Source: Topomyia yanbarensis
Lineage: Eukaryota > Arthropoda > Insecta > Diptera > Culicidae
DNA: 64,000 nucleotides
Assembly (NCBI RefSeq): GCF_030247195.1
Contig: NC_080672.1
Coordinates: 91,646,113-91,710,112, forward strand
Direction: 5' to 3'
Each line of letters starts with the position of its first letter. Position 1 is the stretch's first letter. Both the position numbers and the translations under genes were made by a program. Positions 1-12,119 of this stretch are shown here, one piece after another. Under the pieces are notes generated by a model. The model was not told the origin of the DNA and did no database searches. It saw only the letters and a program-made list of their open reading frames with translations.

Positions 1-1100
1 TTGATTTACTACTCGGCATACAACAAAACTTCCGTGTTTGAAGCCATTGGCTAGTGCAGTTTCAGCTCATACTCTTAAATGCTAGGGTAAAAAAATTGGT
101 CGCACTCGATTTGAATTTTCGTTGTGTTCGAATGCTATTTTTGTGATGCTGATTCTTAAGAACAAAGCAAAGATATTGACACCATTGATACGAACCTAAT
201 CGACTGCGGGACTAGTAATTAACGGAATTGTGTTCTCCCTAATCTGGCCAAAATGGACACATTACGTGATTTGCAATTTTTAATCGCCATGAAATGTTCT
301 TTACCAGTGGCGTAGTCTAAGAATAAGCTCATCAGAGATTTATCCAATTATAAAATGTTTAGAAAAACTCAATGCGTAATAAATACATTTAAAGCAAAAT
401 GTATTCCACTAGTCATCAACTAAAATTTCAAGAGTTACCGCATGCGTGCAAAAGATTTTAAATAGAGTATTTCGTGCATCCCTAATTTTCATATTGTCAG
501 TAAAAAACAATTGTGGATAAATGGGATTCCATGGTTAACTTCAAAATTTCATTGAGGCTTGAAATGTCAAGTTTATCGGTTGGACCGAAACGTAAAATTC
601 AAGACCAACCGATGTTTCACCCGCTGCGAAGAAACACTGTGGTAGTTAATTTTTTGTGATTTTAGGTGGAGTGGGATATCTATTGAGAGATAAAATGGTA
701 CTGAAAAAGTGAAAACACTCGTATACGATTTCATCATCTAAGAAATATGGTACTGCTTTCATTCAGACAGTTAGTTACTTTACAAACCTTTATTCAACTA
801 AACAACAACTAAACTTTTTATTGATATCCCCACTAAGTGCCTATCACCAACGCACAGTGGTCGGTAATACCAAAAACCTATTTTAATCCACCTAGCGGTG
901 CAATTGTGCCTTTCTCAATCATGAATCACGAGAATGTGTGCGTTGTTTATATTCATTAAAAGCTTTTAAATGCATATATTACATTTTATTATTGTACATC
1001 ACATGACAACTATATACAGGAAAATAAATCATTATTCGAGTTCTAAAATTTTGAAGAAGAAAAAACAGCCACGGTAATATTGAACTGAAAAAAGGTGCGA
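1..1100. other. AT-rich stretch, no gene seen
   Basis: No open frame of useful length, RNA gene or clear internal repeat was recognised. Base composition is AT-rich like most of the window. Confidence 0.5.
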
Positions 1101-1159
1101 AATCGGCAAAGTCCTAAAAAGTCGATTTTCACAAAAAAAAATTTTTCGAGATTACATAA

Positions 1160-2820
1160 AATCTCGACGTTTCATGCATTTTAAAGATGTTTGGCATCAA
1201 AAATACGAATTCGATTTCTGAAATTTCATGGGGTCCCACCTTTGACAAAAAAATTTGAGTTCCGGCTTATATGGGAATTTCATATGTGACCGGACGATTT
1301 AGTCTATATTTCCGGCCCCATATAAGCGATCCGTACGAAATTTTATAAACATCTGTGGGGATATTATAGCTATCATCTGGTACTAAGTTTGTGAAAATCG
1401 GCCCAACCATTTCCGGGAAACTGATGTGAGTTCGTAAATTTTGAAAGATGGCCGCTTTTCCCGGGCACTTCCGGAACCGTCTGTGGTGGTCAATGTAGTG
1501 AACGAAAGTTTGGTTGGCCGTCGGTGACCTAGAATAGCAAATTTAAGTTGTTTGAGAGACATTTTAGCGAAATTTTTACTATTTTTGCTTTCATCGGAGT
1601 ATCGGTTTGAATCACAATTTGCTACGTGATCGCACGCCACAACCTATAACTCCGGAACCGGAAGTCGGATCGGGATGAAATTAAATAGCCATTCACGGGG
1701 ACGCAATACCTTTCATTTGAGGCCAAGTTTAGTCGAATCGGTCTAGCCATCTCCGAGAAACCGATGCGACTGTTATTCTGAATTTAGATACTTCCGCCGG
1801 GGCTTCCTGAACCGATGATGGTGGCCAAATAGACTTTGAATGGATGTTAGTGACCTAATACTACAAATCGAAGCAGTTGTGGTCATATTTTCGAAAAAAT
1901 TTCACCTTTATGCATTCATTGCAGAATTTATTAAAATCGACATTTTCTGCGTGTTCGTACTCATCACCCTGTAATTCCGGAACCGGAAGTCGGATCCATT
2001 AGAAATTCAATAGCAGCCTATGGAAACGTTGCTCCTTTCATTTGAGACTAAGTTTGTCAAAATCGGTTCAGCCATCTCTGAGAAAAACTAGTGACATTTT
2101 TGGTAACATACACACACACAGACGCACATACACACACACATACATACACACACACATACATACACACACAGACATTTGCCGAACTCGACGAACTGAATCG
2201 AATGGTATATGTCACTCGACCCTCCGGGCCTCCGTTAAAAGGTCGGTTTTCAGAGCAATTGCAATACCTTTCTATTGAGAAAGGCAAAAATTTCACCTTT
2301 TTACATTCATCGCAGAATTCGTTAGAATCGAGATTTGCTGCGTGATCATACGTGTCACCCTGTAATTCAGGAACCAGAACTCGGATCCACACAAAATTCA
2401 ACAGCAGCTGATGGACCTTCCATTTAAAATCAAGTTAGTCAAAATCGGTTCAGAAAATTCCAAGAAACCGATGTGGACAAATCAACCAATTTTGTTTTGT
2501 AACCATACTCTTCAACTCGTAATTCGGGACAAGATGTCGGTTGAAAATCAAATTCAATAGCAACCTATGGGAATAGTAACCTTTCATTTGAATCTTAGTT
2601 TGTAAAAATCGGTTCAGCCATCTCCAAAAAACCGATGTGGACATTTTGTTAACAAATCCGCACATACACACATACATACATACATACATACATACACACA
2701 GATATTTTGCGATCTCGGCGAACTGAGTCGAATGTTATATGAGACTCGGCACTCCGGGCCTCGGTTAGAAAGTCGGTTATTGGAGCAATTGCGTAACCTT
2801 TCTATATGAGAAAGGCAAAA
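1160..2820 (+). repeat. Tandem array of a high-copy interspersed repeat, about 5 units
   Basis: Diverged units of roughly 300-350 bp follow one another. Each carries the same ordered landmarks: CCGGAACCGGAAGTCGGATC, then CCTTTCATTTGA, then AAATCGGTTCAGCCATCTC, then GAGAAACCGATGTG. Two units end in an ACAT/CA microsatellite (about 2104-2170 and 2655-2700), followed by a CTCCGGGCCTC block and a short terminal hairpin of the form CCTTTCTAT..GAGAAAGGC. The sequence resembles a very abundant Aedes repeat as I remember it; superfamily unknown. Short open frames over the microsatellite are by-products of the repeat. Confidence 0.75.
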
Positions 2821-3104
2821 GAATAGTATTTAATTAGCTTAATCGGCATGAGTTCAATGTTATCTTCATGTGATTATATTTTGAAATGTTGGTGGAATGG
2901 GTTTAAAAGTGGAGGAAATGTGGGGTTAGTAGAGTGGGAGTGGAGGATGCGTCAGAAATCCTTCATCTTATTTTGGTATACGGGACGGATGAAGGAAATG
3001 CGGGCGTGAGGGTGGTCCAAGGGGACGGTAGTGATGAAGGAGGGAGATGTAAGGGCAAGGCGGGGGGGCGGAGGGGCTCTGATGCAATACTCAGCTGCAT
3101 ATTT
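2821..3104. other. Spacer between two repeat arrays
   Basis: G-rich on the plus strand (GGCGGGGGGGCGGAGGGG near 3059-3077) and without recognisable genes. It separates two arrays of the same repeat family. Confidence 0.4.
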
Positions 3105-4002
3105 TGCCTTCCATTTAAGACTTGTTTTGAGAAAATCGATTCAGTCATCACCGAAGAACCGATGTGACTTTATTTGTGGAATATGCCCGGAATTCCAGAC
3201 TTTCGGAATCGTCGATAGTGGACAATATATTCAAAGAATGTTTGATTGGCAATCAGTGATCTAGATCTGCGATTAGAAGTAATTTGGTGACCATTTCAAT
3301 AGTTTTTAGCCTCTGAGGTATTACGATTGTACCGATTTATATGGGAAATTCCAGTGTATCCTTACTAACACCCCTGTAACTCCGGAAGCAAGAGTCAGAA
3401 CAGAATGAAATTCAGCAGCAGTCAATGGTATTCCTGTATCTTTCATTTGAAATCAAGTTTGTAAAAATCGGTAGAGAATTCGTTGGGGAATGGGTGTGAT
3501 ATTAGCTTAGGAACTTGGCGGGTTCCCCGGGGGCGTCATGAACTGTCATAGGTGGCCAATGTGGTCAAAGCTGCTTTGATTGATCATTAGTGATCCAGGC
3601 CCGCAAACTAGAGTAATGATACATCAATTTTAATGTGTTTTACATCATTTGAACATCATGGTGGTACCAGTTTATATGGGAATTTGCTGTGTGACCGCAC
3701 TCTTCAACCCGTAACTCCTGAACCGGAAGTCGGATCAACTAAAAATTCAATAGCAGCTTATGGGAGCGTTATACCTTTCATATGAAACTAAGTTTGCGAA
3801 AATCGGTTCAGCCATCTCTGAGAAAATTGTGTGAGTTTAAATGACACACACACTCATACACACACACATACATACACACACACAGACATTTGCCGATCTC
3901 GACGAACTGAATCGAATGGTGTATGACACTCGGCCCCCCGGGCCTCCGTTAAAAAGTCGATTTTTACAGTGATTGCATAGCCTTTCTTTATATGAGAAAG
4001 GC
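3105..4002 (+). repeat. Second array of the same high-copy repeat, about 3 units
   Basis: Three more units carry the same landmarks as the array at 1160-2820 (CTCCGGAAGC or CCGGAAGTCGGATC, CTTTCATTTGA or its variant, AAATCGGTTCAGCCATC). The array ends in a CA/ACAT microsatellite at about 3841-3890, a CCCCGGGCCTCCG block and the terminal hairpin GCCTTTCT..AGAAAGGC, finishing at about 4002 against the next element. Confidence 0.75.
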
Positions 4003-4763
4003 AAACGTGAACTTAATTAACTAGAGGCCAAACCATCGAATACATTCACAGTGTCTTTGGAGGAATTGTTCGTATGAATATTCCCTACAATCTGATAACA
4101 GTTGAAATTAGGCATGGCTTGCTATGATCGAACTAACAAAATAACTTTTTATACTGACGAGGTAGAAAGTTGGTGTCTTCGACCCTATTCATAGGGTATT
4201 AGAGTGCCAGAAGACCTAAACTTCTTACCTTTATTGTGCATAGTTTAGACAGTGAAAAAAGTGCCTGTTCGTGCATTTTGGTTTGCACCTTTCTTTCTTA
4301 TACGTAGTTGAAATTAGTGTAAAAAAATGTAAAAATCTTCAGTAACTTCGAAATGAATGAGTATTTTTACATACACGCTTCGACAATATTATGTAGCTTT
4401 GATACCCACACATTTGTCTTGAACATAGTTTGCACAAAAAGTCACAATGAAAAAAGTTATATTAAAAAAACTAGATTTGAGAGGGTTGCCATAGAAAACG
4501 CCTTATAAATCGATAACCTTTAGTCCTACAAGCTCAAGTTCTTCATCAAAATTCTTCACTATGAGCATTTCTAAAACTTTGTCGAAGACACCAACTTTCT
4601 ACTTCGTCAGTATAAAAAGTAAATTTTTTTAGTTCGATCATAGTAAGCCATGCCTAATTTCAATTGTTATCAGGTTGTGGGGAATATTCATACGAACAAA
4701 TCCTCCACAGACACTGTGAATATATTCGATGGTTTGGCCTCAAGTGAATTAAGTTCACGTTTT
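4003..4763. mobile_element. Long-TIR MITE, 761 bp
   Basis: About 190 bp at the left (4003-4192) is the near-perfect reverse complement of about 190 bp at the right (4571-4763). Both arms begin AAACGTGAACTTAATT and end near GTTGGTGTCTTCGAC. The 380-bp centre has no coding capacity. Terminal repeats of this length on a short non-coding body indicate a non-autonomous DNA transposon. No convincing target duplication was seen because repeats abut both ends, so the superfamily is open. Confidence 0.85.
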
Positions 4764-4766
4764 TGG

Positions 4767-4961
4767 CGCTTCCGACCACTGTGCAACGCCAGAGAGACGA
4801 CTTGACCGCCTGGACACTAGATATCGGCCCAACAACACGTGGACCGAGATCAGCGGCTTTACTACTAGAGAGATTTTTCGCCTCGGAAAATCCCAACGAC
4901 GTCTGTCTGGGATTGAACCCAAACCCACTGGGGTGAGAAGCACACACGAACCACCGGCGCC
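4767..4961 (-). mobile_element. tRNA-derived SINE, same family as 43260-43490
   Basis: Read on the minus strand it starts GGCGCCGGTGGTTCG. It has a pol III B-box-like GGGTTCAATCCC (plus 4911-4922), then GACGTCGTTG and GAGGCGAAAAATCT. The order and wording match the plus-strand copy at 43260. The A box is eroded, so this is an old insertion and not a tRNA gene. Confidence 0.7.
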
Positions 4962-5997
4962 GTCTACTGAAATGCATGGAAAAATTATACTGGGCCTTTG
5001 AAATCACGACGTCGTTAATATTGGCGATAGAAGTAGGAGTTTATCGCAAGTCAGTCCCATGTAGATAGATTCCCACAGACCATGGGACTGACTTGCAATT
5101 ATAGGTAGTTTAGCAGGAAAACAATTTTTCAACAGTAACTCAGACAAAGAAAGGTTCGGTAAATAGATTTCATTGAATTTAATTTATCACAATCACTTCG
5201 GTCCTTTTCTGCAGCGCACACTGGTCCCAATCCCAAAAAGACGATCAAACCATTTACTGATTATTTAAGTTTTTGCGCTCGTAATTCCCCCAGGAGTCGC
5301 CGATTGCTTCCTAAAAATAAATCGTTATGTTGGTTTTATGGAAAATTCAACAAAGAAGCAAAGTCTCGAATACCACGAAACGCTCTGAGGCTTCAGAAAA
5401 AAGTTAATAATCAGAAACCGATTGATGCTCTGACGATTGATAAAATATTCGTTTTTTCTAGCACCACTGCTGTTGGTTGTCCAATTATATGAAATTTTGT
5501 TTTGATCTTCTCTTAATGTGCCTAAATCAATTATCGGAACTGTCTGTGAAGTGACAGAAGTTTTGAGAGATAAATTGAGGCTTATTTTGTACATAATATG
5601 AGTAAGTTAAAATTTGTGTATATAATTGTGTATATAAAATCAGCAGCAGCAGTGATGCTATAAAAATTGAAATTTTCATCAATCTTCAGGGCATCAATCG
5701 ATTTTTACTTAATAATTTTTTCCACAAGCATCCGATCGTATCCCGGTCTTCAAGGGTTTGTTTCCTTGACAAATTTCCTATAAAAATCAGACATTCATTT
5801 GTTTTTAGGAGGTAACGGGCGACTCTTGAAAGAATCATTTTACAAAAGTCGATTTTCCCATACGAAATCTCATGTAAACTTTAAACCGTGGGGGCAAAAA
5901 TATAGTTTCACCGATCGATCTCAAAATTTACAGAGTCGTTCTGGTACCTAAATGGGACCCAGAAAGTTACTCGGAGCGATTTTTTTTTTTCGTATAA
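4962..5997. other. No gene; part resembles a dispersed repeat
   Basis: No supported coding sequence. A perfect short inverted repeat CCATGGGACTGACTTGC / GCAAGTCAGTCCCATG lies at about 5047-5096. The stretch 5815-5990 reads like a dispersed mosquito repeat from memory, but no second copy was found here to confirm it. Confidence 0.35.
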
Positions 5998-5999
5998 CT

Positions 6000-7498
6000 A
6001 ACTATAATAACTGTAATGACCATCGTTGATTCGAATAAAACTTTGCAGTTGTGTTCGATTTACGAATCTCCATGTTTTTATATGACAATTAGAACATTTT
6101 GGTACAAGACCTATCTTCCAAACGGGTAAAGAAGTTTTTTTATGGCAAAAAAAATGTTTGATTGCCGTATTCTGTACAGCAAAACTATCCGAGGGCAATA
6201 AAAAGTTCTGCGCAAAAAAATATACTCCGAATAAAAGCCAAAAAAATATTTTAAATCGTTGTTAAAAAATTAATTACGAATTTTTTTTTCTTGTTTTAAA
6301 CACGAAATATATTTATTCAAATTATGTATTTGCATCAAAGAGACGCACCCAATTAAAAAATTCTCCTGACAACTGTTTTTCATTCATTGTATTTAAATTC
6401 AGCAATATAATTTTCTTATTGAACATGTTTCAAAATTACATTTCAAATGAAAATGTTTATAAGCAAAATTTTCGAAAATGTTGCAGTTTTTGGAGATATT
6501 TTAAATTTTGTTGCAACAAAAATAATTGTTTTGTTTTATTACGACCCTTTGATAAGTTGTTCGCATTTCTCTACCAAGAACAATAAATGCTTCAAAATGC
6601 ACATAACATCTTTTGACGTCAGGGAGATATTGTGAACCATTGCCTACGTAAAAACAATAAAAATATTATCCAACTACATAGTTTAATCATCAGACCCTAT
6701 AGTTGAATCATATATTCATTGTTTTAGTGTAGCTTTCAAATAGTTCCCGATATCACTTTAATTCAAAAGGAAAGTTTCTGGAAATGTTATGTGCAACCTT
6801 TTGTTCTTGATGGAAAAACGCGAATAACCTGTGTAAGGTCGTTATAAACCAAAATGATTGTTTTTGTTGAAACATGATTTAAAATATCTCGAAAACATTT
6901 CAAAATATTTTTGTTTTCGTCATTTTATTTTGATATGAAATGACATATTCAATAAGGAAATTGAACAAATAATTCTTTTTTTTTTGGTTTTTGTCATGGC
7001 AATACTTTACTTAACACTTTTTGGTGGTATCCAACGGAGAAATGGTGAGTTAAGCAAAAGAAATTCTATAAAAAATCCCCCAGAGGCAGGATTCAAAGCC
7101 GCAACCCTCGCGACTCAGGCCCAATTAACAAACCCTTATGCTATCCCTAGGATTTGATAACGTCCCAGAAAGAACACATTTTTATCGCATTGGTGATAGT
7201 GATCGTACCCTGCCTTTAATGCGAGATCAAAGTTCGTTTTTTCTCGCAGAGGTATACAGTCCTTGTAACAACTTTTTCTCAGGTAGTCCTGCGGTAATTG
7301 AGCAATGTTTTTGAAAAATGCTACAAGCAAAAACTTTAAGCAACCTTTTAAAAAACTACTCATGAGTCAAAATAATCTCATTGACTGTGAAAAATGTTCA
7401 GTCTTCCATGCCGTTGAAACGTGTTTTGTTTCATCGGAATCGAAGATTTTAAAGTCGATTTTAAACATTTTCGGGTGGGTCTTCGAGAAATTCCTCTC
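6000..7498. mobile_element. Foldback element, degenerate copy
   Basis: The left arm (about 6000-6240) and right arm (about 7140-7498) are inverted and match the arms of better copies at 7948-9629 and 44381-46460. The right end reads GTCTTCCATGCCG, then CTTCGAGAAATTCCTCTC, the family terminus. The centre is AT-rich and non-coding. The arms are strongly diverged and a tRNA-like SINE relic sits inside, so this looks like the oldest of the three copies. Confidence 0.65.
7066..7145 (-). mobile_element. tRNA-like SINE relic
   Basis: On the minus strand GGGATAGCATAAGGGTTTG is followed by GGCTTTGAATCCTGCC, spaced like A and B boxes of a tRNA-derived promoter. No cloverleaf with intact acceptor pairing is evident, so this is a SINE head or decayed tRNA rather than a functional tRNA. 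It lies inside the foldback copy at 6000-7498. Confidence 0.4.
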
Positions 7499-7789
7499 AT
7501 CCACATATGTTAGTACTTTATCTTTTCTTAAGAGAGTTTTTGAGAATATTTTTTACTCACTTCATGTACTGCAACCTTGTTCACGGGTTAATTTGGAGTT
7601 ACTTCGCTGACGATATATGTCTATGTGTAGGTTGGAGCACCTTAATATCAGTTTTTTGACGTACAAGGGATTTGGTTTATTTTGGAAAGTTTCAGATACT
7701 ACAAAAACACAGATTTTTTTTCGAACACCCTAATTTATTTTGATGATGATTTTGGGTCACAAACATAATTTTCAGTAAAACAATGCTTT

Positions 7790-7947
7790 TAACATTTCTT
7801 GCAGAAGAAATGTACAGGATTGGCTCAAATTTTGAAAAAAAGCATTCCGGGGTCCGGAGGACCGAGTCTCATATACCAATCGATTCAGCTCGATAAATTG
7901 AGACAATGTCTGTATGTGTGTGTATGTCTGTATGTATGTAAACTAAT
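7790..7947 (-). repeat. Left part of a repeat split by a foldback insertion
   Basis: GGGGTCCGGAGGACCGAGTC, CCAATCGATTCAGCTCG and a TATG/TG microsatellite are in reverse order relative to the array at 1160-2820. It breaks at 7947 and resumes at 9630 with ATGGCTGAACCGATCTT and AAATGAAAGG, so 7948-9629 is an insertion into this repeat. Confidence 0.7.
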
Positions 7948-9629
7948 GAGGAATTCCACGAAGATCCGTCCGAAAATCTTTAAAATCGTGACCGACCATC
8001 TTAGATTCCAATGAAACTTTACACGTTTCACCGTCATGCAAGACTAAATATTTTCCACAGGTAATAAGATTATTTTGACTCAAGAGCAACTTTTCAAAAG
8101 GGCGTAAACGTTTCTACGTGCATGAATTTCAAATTTTTTTTGTTCGATTACTGTGTTTTATACAGCAAAACTATCTGAGAACGAGTTACAGGGAATGAAC
8201 ACTTCTGTCTGAAAAAATGTACACTGAAAAAAATGTTGTGCCATTTTTCAAAAAAAAAACAAAAATTTATAATAAAAATTTAAATTGCGAAAAAAACCAT
8301 TTTTTTAATTTTTTATATTTTGTTACCAAAAACCTAAAGAGAAAAGAAACATTTTGATTGTGATTGCATGATGGAGAAAAAATCAGTAAAAAAGTTTTTC
8401 TAACAATAACTTCGTACATGTTTTTAAATTTCATACTAATAGATATACAAAATTGTAATTCTATTACAGAATATAATTCTAAGCACCATTTAAATATATT
8501 ACAACCATAGGGTCTGTTGATTAAACTATATAGCTGAATCATATGTTGGTTGTTTTCATGTAACTTTCAAATGGTTTACAATATCGCCTTGATGTCAAAG
8601 AGAAAGTTGCACGAAAGTTTACGGGCCTTTTGAAAAACCTATTATTGTTGATGGAGAAACGCGACTAACTTATGAAAAGGTCGTAATAAAACAAAATAAT
8701 TGTGTTGTTAAAACAAAATATCTCGAGAACTACTACATTTTAGAAAATTTGTGTTAAGAGCATTTCGATTTAAAATGGCGTTTAGAATCATATTCAAAAA
8801 GAAAATTGTATTTTTGACTGCAAATAGTAAGAATTATAAAAAAAATGTCAAAAGTTGTTGTTAGGAAAACTTTTTTATTGAAAGCTTCTCCATGATCCAA
8901 ATACACTAAAAAGGTTGCTTTTACGTCTTTAAAACGATAAACATTAAATTTTTGACATTTTTTGATGGGATAACGCGAATAACTTTTAAAAAGAGCATAA
9001 TTACACGAATTAATTGTTTTTGAAGTAGCAAAATTTCAAATATCTCGAAAACTATCGCATTTTGGAAGATTTTTGTTAAATGCATTTTGATTTTAAATGG
9101 TGCTTAGAATTATATTCTGTAATAAAATTACAATTTTGTATGTCAATTAGTATGAAATTTAAAAACATGTACGAAGTTATTGTTAGAAAAACTTTTTTAC
9201 CGATTTTTTCTCCGTCATGCAATCACAATCAAAATGTTTCTTTTCTCTTTAGGTTTTTGGTAACAAAATATAAAAAATTTAAAAAAATGGGTTTTTTCGC
9301 AATTTAAATTTTTATCATAAATTTTAGTTTTTTGTGAAAAAGGACACAACTTTTTTTTCAGTGTATATTTTTTTCGGACAGAGGTATTCATTCCCTGTTA
9401 CTTGTTCTCAGATAGTTTTGCTGTATAAAATACAGTAACCGAACAAAAAAATTTTGAAATTCATAAACGTAGAAACGTTTACGCCCTTTTGAAAAATTAC
9501 CCTTGCATCAAAATATTCCAATTGCCAGAGAATATCATTGGGATTCATACAGCGAACACACCTGCAAAGTTTCGTTCGAATCGACGATGGTCATATTTTG
9601 CGGTCGGCCGGTTTCTCATGGAATCCCTC
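7948..9629. mobile_element. Foldback element with ~540-bp arms
   Basis: The left arm (7948 to about 8492) and right arm (about 9095-9629) are near-perfect reverse complements, ending GAGGAATTCCA on the left and, inverted, GAGGGATTCCA on the right. The flanks carry TAAT on both sides, and joining them restores the interrupted repeat, supporting a 4-bp target duplication. The roughly 600-bp centre has no transposase. Short open frames in the arms are mirror images of each other, which is expected of the inverted repeats and is not evidence for a protein. Confidence 0.85.
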
Positions 9630-9725
9630 TAATGTCATGTAATTAAATCAGCAATGGCTGAACCGATCTTAAAAAAACTAGCTTCAAATGAAAGGCCTAA
9701 GGCGACCTTAGACGCTATTGTTTTT
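9630..9725 (-). repeat. Right part of the split repeat
   Basis: Continuation of the interrupted repeat at 7790-7947. It carries the reverse complement of the AAATCGGTTCAGCCAT and CTTTCATTTGA landmarks of the array at 1160-2820. Confidence 0.6.
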
Positions 9726-10678
9726 GATTTTGGATATGTTGAAACTTTTACTTTTGTCAAATCACGACATGTTTCAAGCATATAACCTTATAACAAAGTA
9801 GTTAAAACGATCTACGTTCATATAATTGGAAAGCTTATATAATACCTTTCCAATAAGGTATAAATTTCACGATCGGCGGAGATATTATACATTTTCTATG
9901 TTTTTCCTAACTTACCAATTTTCAGTAGCGAAAAATAAGGAGTATTACTTTACTTGTGTTTTGGGAGCAAAACAAAACCGATTTTGAATATCGAGGTATG
10001 AAAACATATCTACATGATTCAAGAAATTCGATTCCGAAAACATTTAGTGAATTTACTCAATGTTTATTACGAAAATAAAGAGCAAACATTTTCCAAATAT
10101 AAAGTGTTTGACCCTTGTATTATGCATTAAGACCAACCGTGAAATTTGTAAACGTGTGAAGATTTGCGCAATGATAAAACTAACTAATTTGGGTTCAAAC
10201 CCTGCTTTTCCCTGAAGATGAAGGAATATCCCTTCGAAACGTTGCACTATGGGGAGGTATGTGGTAATAAATCGAAAGCTACATTAACTTTAATTTAATG
10301 CAATTTTATACAAAGTGATTACAAACAGTATAATAACGAAAATCTCTGGAAATCTCAAAAAAATAATTTATTTAGCTGGGTAATATTAACGTTTGAAGAT
10401 GAAAATTTTGAAACGGACATTTTAGGTGCGTTTTTAAACGTTTCGTATCTCTTTTGAATTTTAAATGAAACATGTGTTCAAATATGTCATTTTAAAAATA
10501 AGAATATCTGTTTTGTGATGATATTAGCGGAAATGCATATTCATTGTATTGGTATGAATTTTTATAAAAAATAACAGATCAAAATCATAAGTATCCACAT
10601 TTTATATCCGGATATAAAAGTCTCCCAAGGCACCCCTGACCTCTCGATAGGAGATGAAAGTACAATGTTTTTTCTAAC
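9726..10678. other. No gene; AT-rich
   Basis: No supported gene. A tRNA-like B-box string GGGTTCAAACCC occurs at about 10190-10202 without a credible tRNA around it. Confidence 0.4.
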
Positions 10679-10681
10679 TTA

Positions 10682-10940
10682 GGGACCATTCATACATTAC
10701 GTAACGCAAAAATTGCCCAAAATTGACTCCCCCCTCCCCCCATGTAACAAATTGTCACAAATTTCTTTATCCCCCCCTCCCCTATTACATAACCAATTCC
10801 TTGAAAAAAAAAAATTTTCCTGGGGGAAAACATGTATCGTAACGATCTAGCTTACTCCCCCTCCCCCCTATGTCACAATATGTAACAACTTGTCGAACCC
10901 CCTCCCCCCTAAAAGCGTTACGTAATTTATGAATGGTCCC
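10682..10940. mobile_element. 259-bp MITE with TTA target duplication
   Basis: Termini are GGGACCATTCATACATTACG on the left and, inverted, GGGACCATTCATAAATTACG on the right. TTA flanks both sides (10679-10681 and 10941-10943). The interior has CCCCCTCCCCC runs and no coding sequence. The TTA duplication fits a PIF/Harbinger-type mechanism, but that is inference. The ends resemble those of the larger MITE at 47531-51229. Confidence 0.85.
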
Positions 10941-10943
10941 TTA

Positions 10944-11822
10944 TAACAAAGGTTTCAGTTGCCCATATTTGCCCTATGTTGAGAACGCTTCAATTGAAAC
11001 TTCAACGACGGTCGCAATTAGTAGGGAGGCTGCTGATAACTCAGTACAAGTTTCCTTCGATAGCTCTATATTCTACATGTAAATTGGCAAGGATTAGAAT
11101 CAAGTTTTATGCATTGTACAGATAGTTGTTCTGACTACATTTTTGCCATGAAATTAACTGTGTAGCAGAAAATTACACTGATTTGTACTGAAAACCCCAA
11201 GGTACCTTTTTCAAGATCAATGTGACTAAAACATATTTATTTGCAAAAAATTAAGACTTGTAATTTAAAGAATGGTCATGCCTCAAAGGCGGATTTCTAG
11301 TGTCCAGGGAGACTTCCAATGGCATCTTTCTTTTCCAAGAATTTAAATATTTATTCTGATAGTTTGAACCATTTCTTTTTCGTTACACTAGTTTGTATAG
11401 GCTTATTTGATCTATACCTCCGGAACGAGAATTCTGAACGAAACAATTCGCGAGCTACACTAATGTCTGGAAAGAGGTTGCATTGTAATCGACTGAGCGC
11501 TTGTCTTTTGTGCTATCGACAATAAAATAATCACCAACATAGATCAGACACTTCACAATCCCTTCCATTTACTTCAACACAAATGAATACTTTGAAATAT
11601 CTACCTGTCTCATTCATGAATCATCTTCTCTCTCGACATCGATTTCTGTTTAAGGTGCTTGAAAGCACACGCAAAATAAGTATTTTTTCAGTGACCAAAG
11701 GCATTTTTGAAATCCAAAAGAAGTTAAACGTTCCAGTTTCCTGATAACTAGTCAAGAGGAAAACAAGATAATATTAAATGCACCTCAAAGAAAAGATGAA
11801 CGAAAACGAAAAGAGTAACTAG
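10944..11822. other. No gene recognised
   Basis: No supported coding sequence, RNA gene or repeat pair within the window. Confidence 0.4.
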
Positions 11823-11963
11823 GATGAACACAGTTTCGAGTCATGCTCGAATTAAACCTCGAATGAACTTAATAAGATATATAGAATCAATACAACTGAT
11901 TTTCTGTAATTTATTATGTTCATTCGAGGTTTAATTCGTGCATGACTCGTAACTGTGTTCATC
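11823..11963. mobile_element. Small palindromic MITE, 141 bp
   Basis: Arms 11823-11868 and 11918-11963 are 46-nt inverted repeats with two mismatches. They begin GATGAACACAGTT and end CCTCGAATGAAC. The 49-bp centre is AT-rich. Non-coding; no obvious target duplication. Confidence 0.75.
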
Positions 11964-12119
11964 TTACCTTTTAGTTGATTCTGATTTAAATTTAATTCAA
12001 AATAGAGAAGAGCCTTTGAGACCCTTGGCCTATTTGAGCGTAAAATGAATAAAATTTTAACATTTTGTCATAAATAAATTCTTCAAAATTCAACAAGTTC
12101 ACCCATTGAGCGAACACAA

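Noticed and set aside
2042..2401. Open frames across the CA/ACAT microsatellite with Thr-His-Thr repeats
   Set aside because: The translations are a by-product of the microsatellite inside a high-copy repeat.
8267..9307. Two similar proteins on opposite strands (8267-8542 minus, 9080-9307 plus)
   Set aside because: They are the same arm sequence of a foldback element read in mirror image.
10150..10210. Possible tRNA around GGGTTCAAACCC
   Set aside because: No matching A box, acceptor stem or anticodon arm.
10205..10250. Hammerhead ribozyme-like CTGAAGA ... CGAAAC with a GAAGG/CCTTC stem
   Set aside because: An extra base breaks the conserved closing pair of stem II, and no stem I partner lies upstream of CTGA. 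Probably chance.
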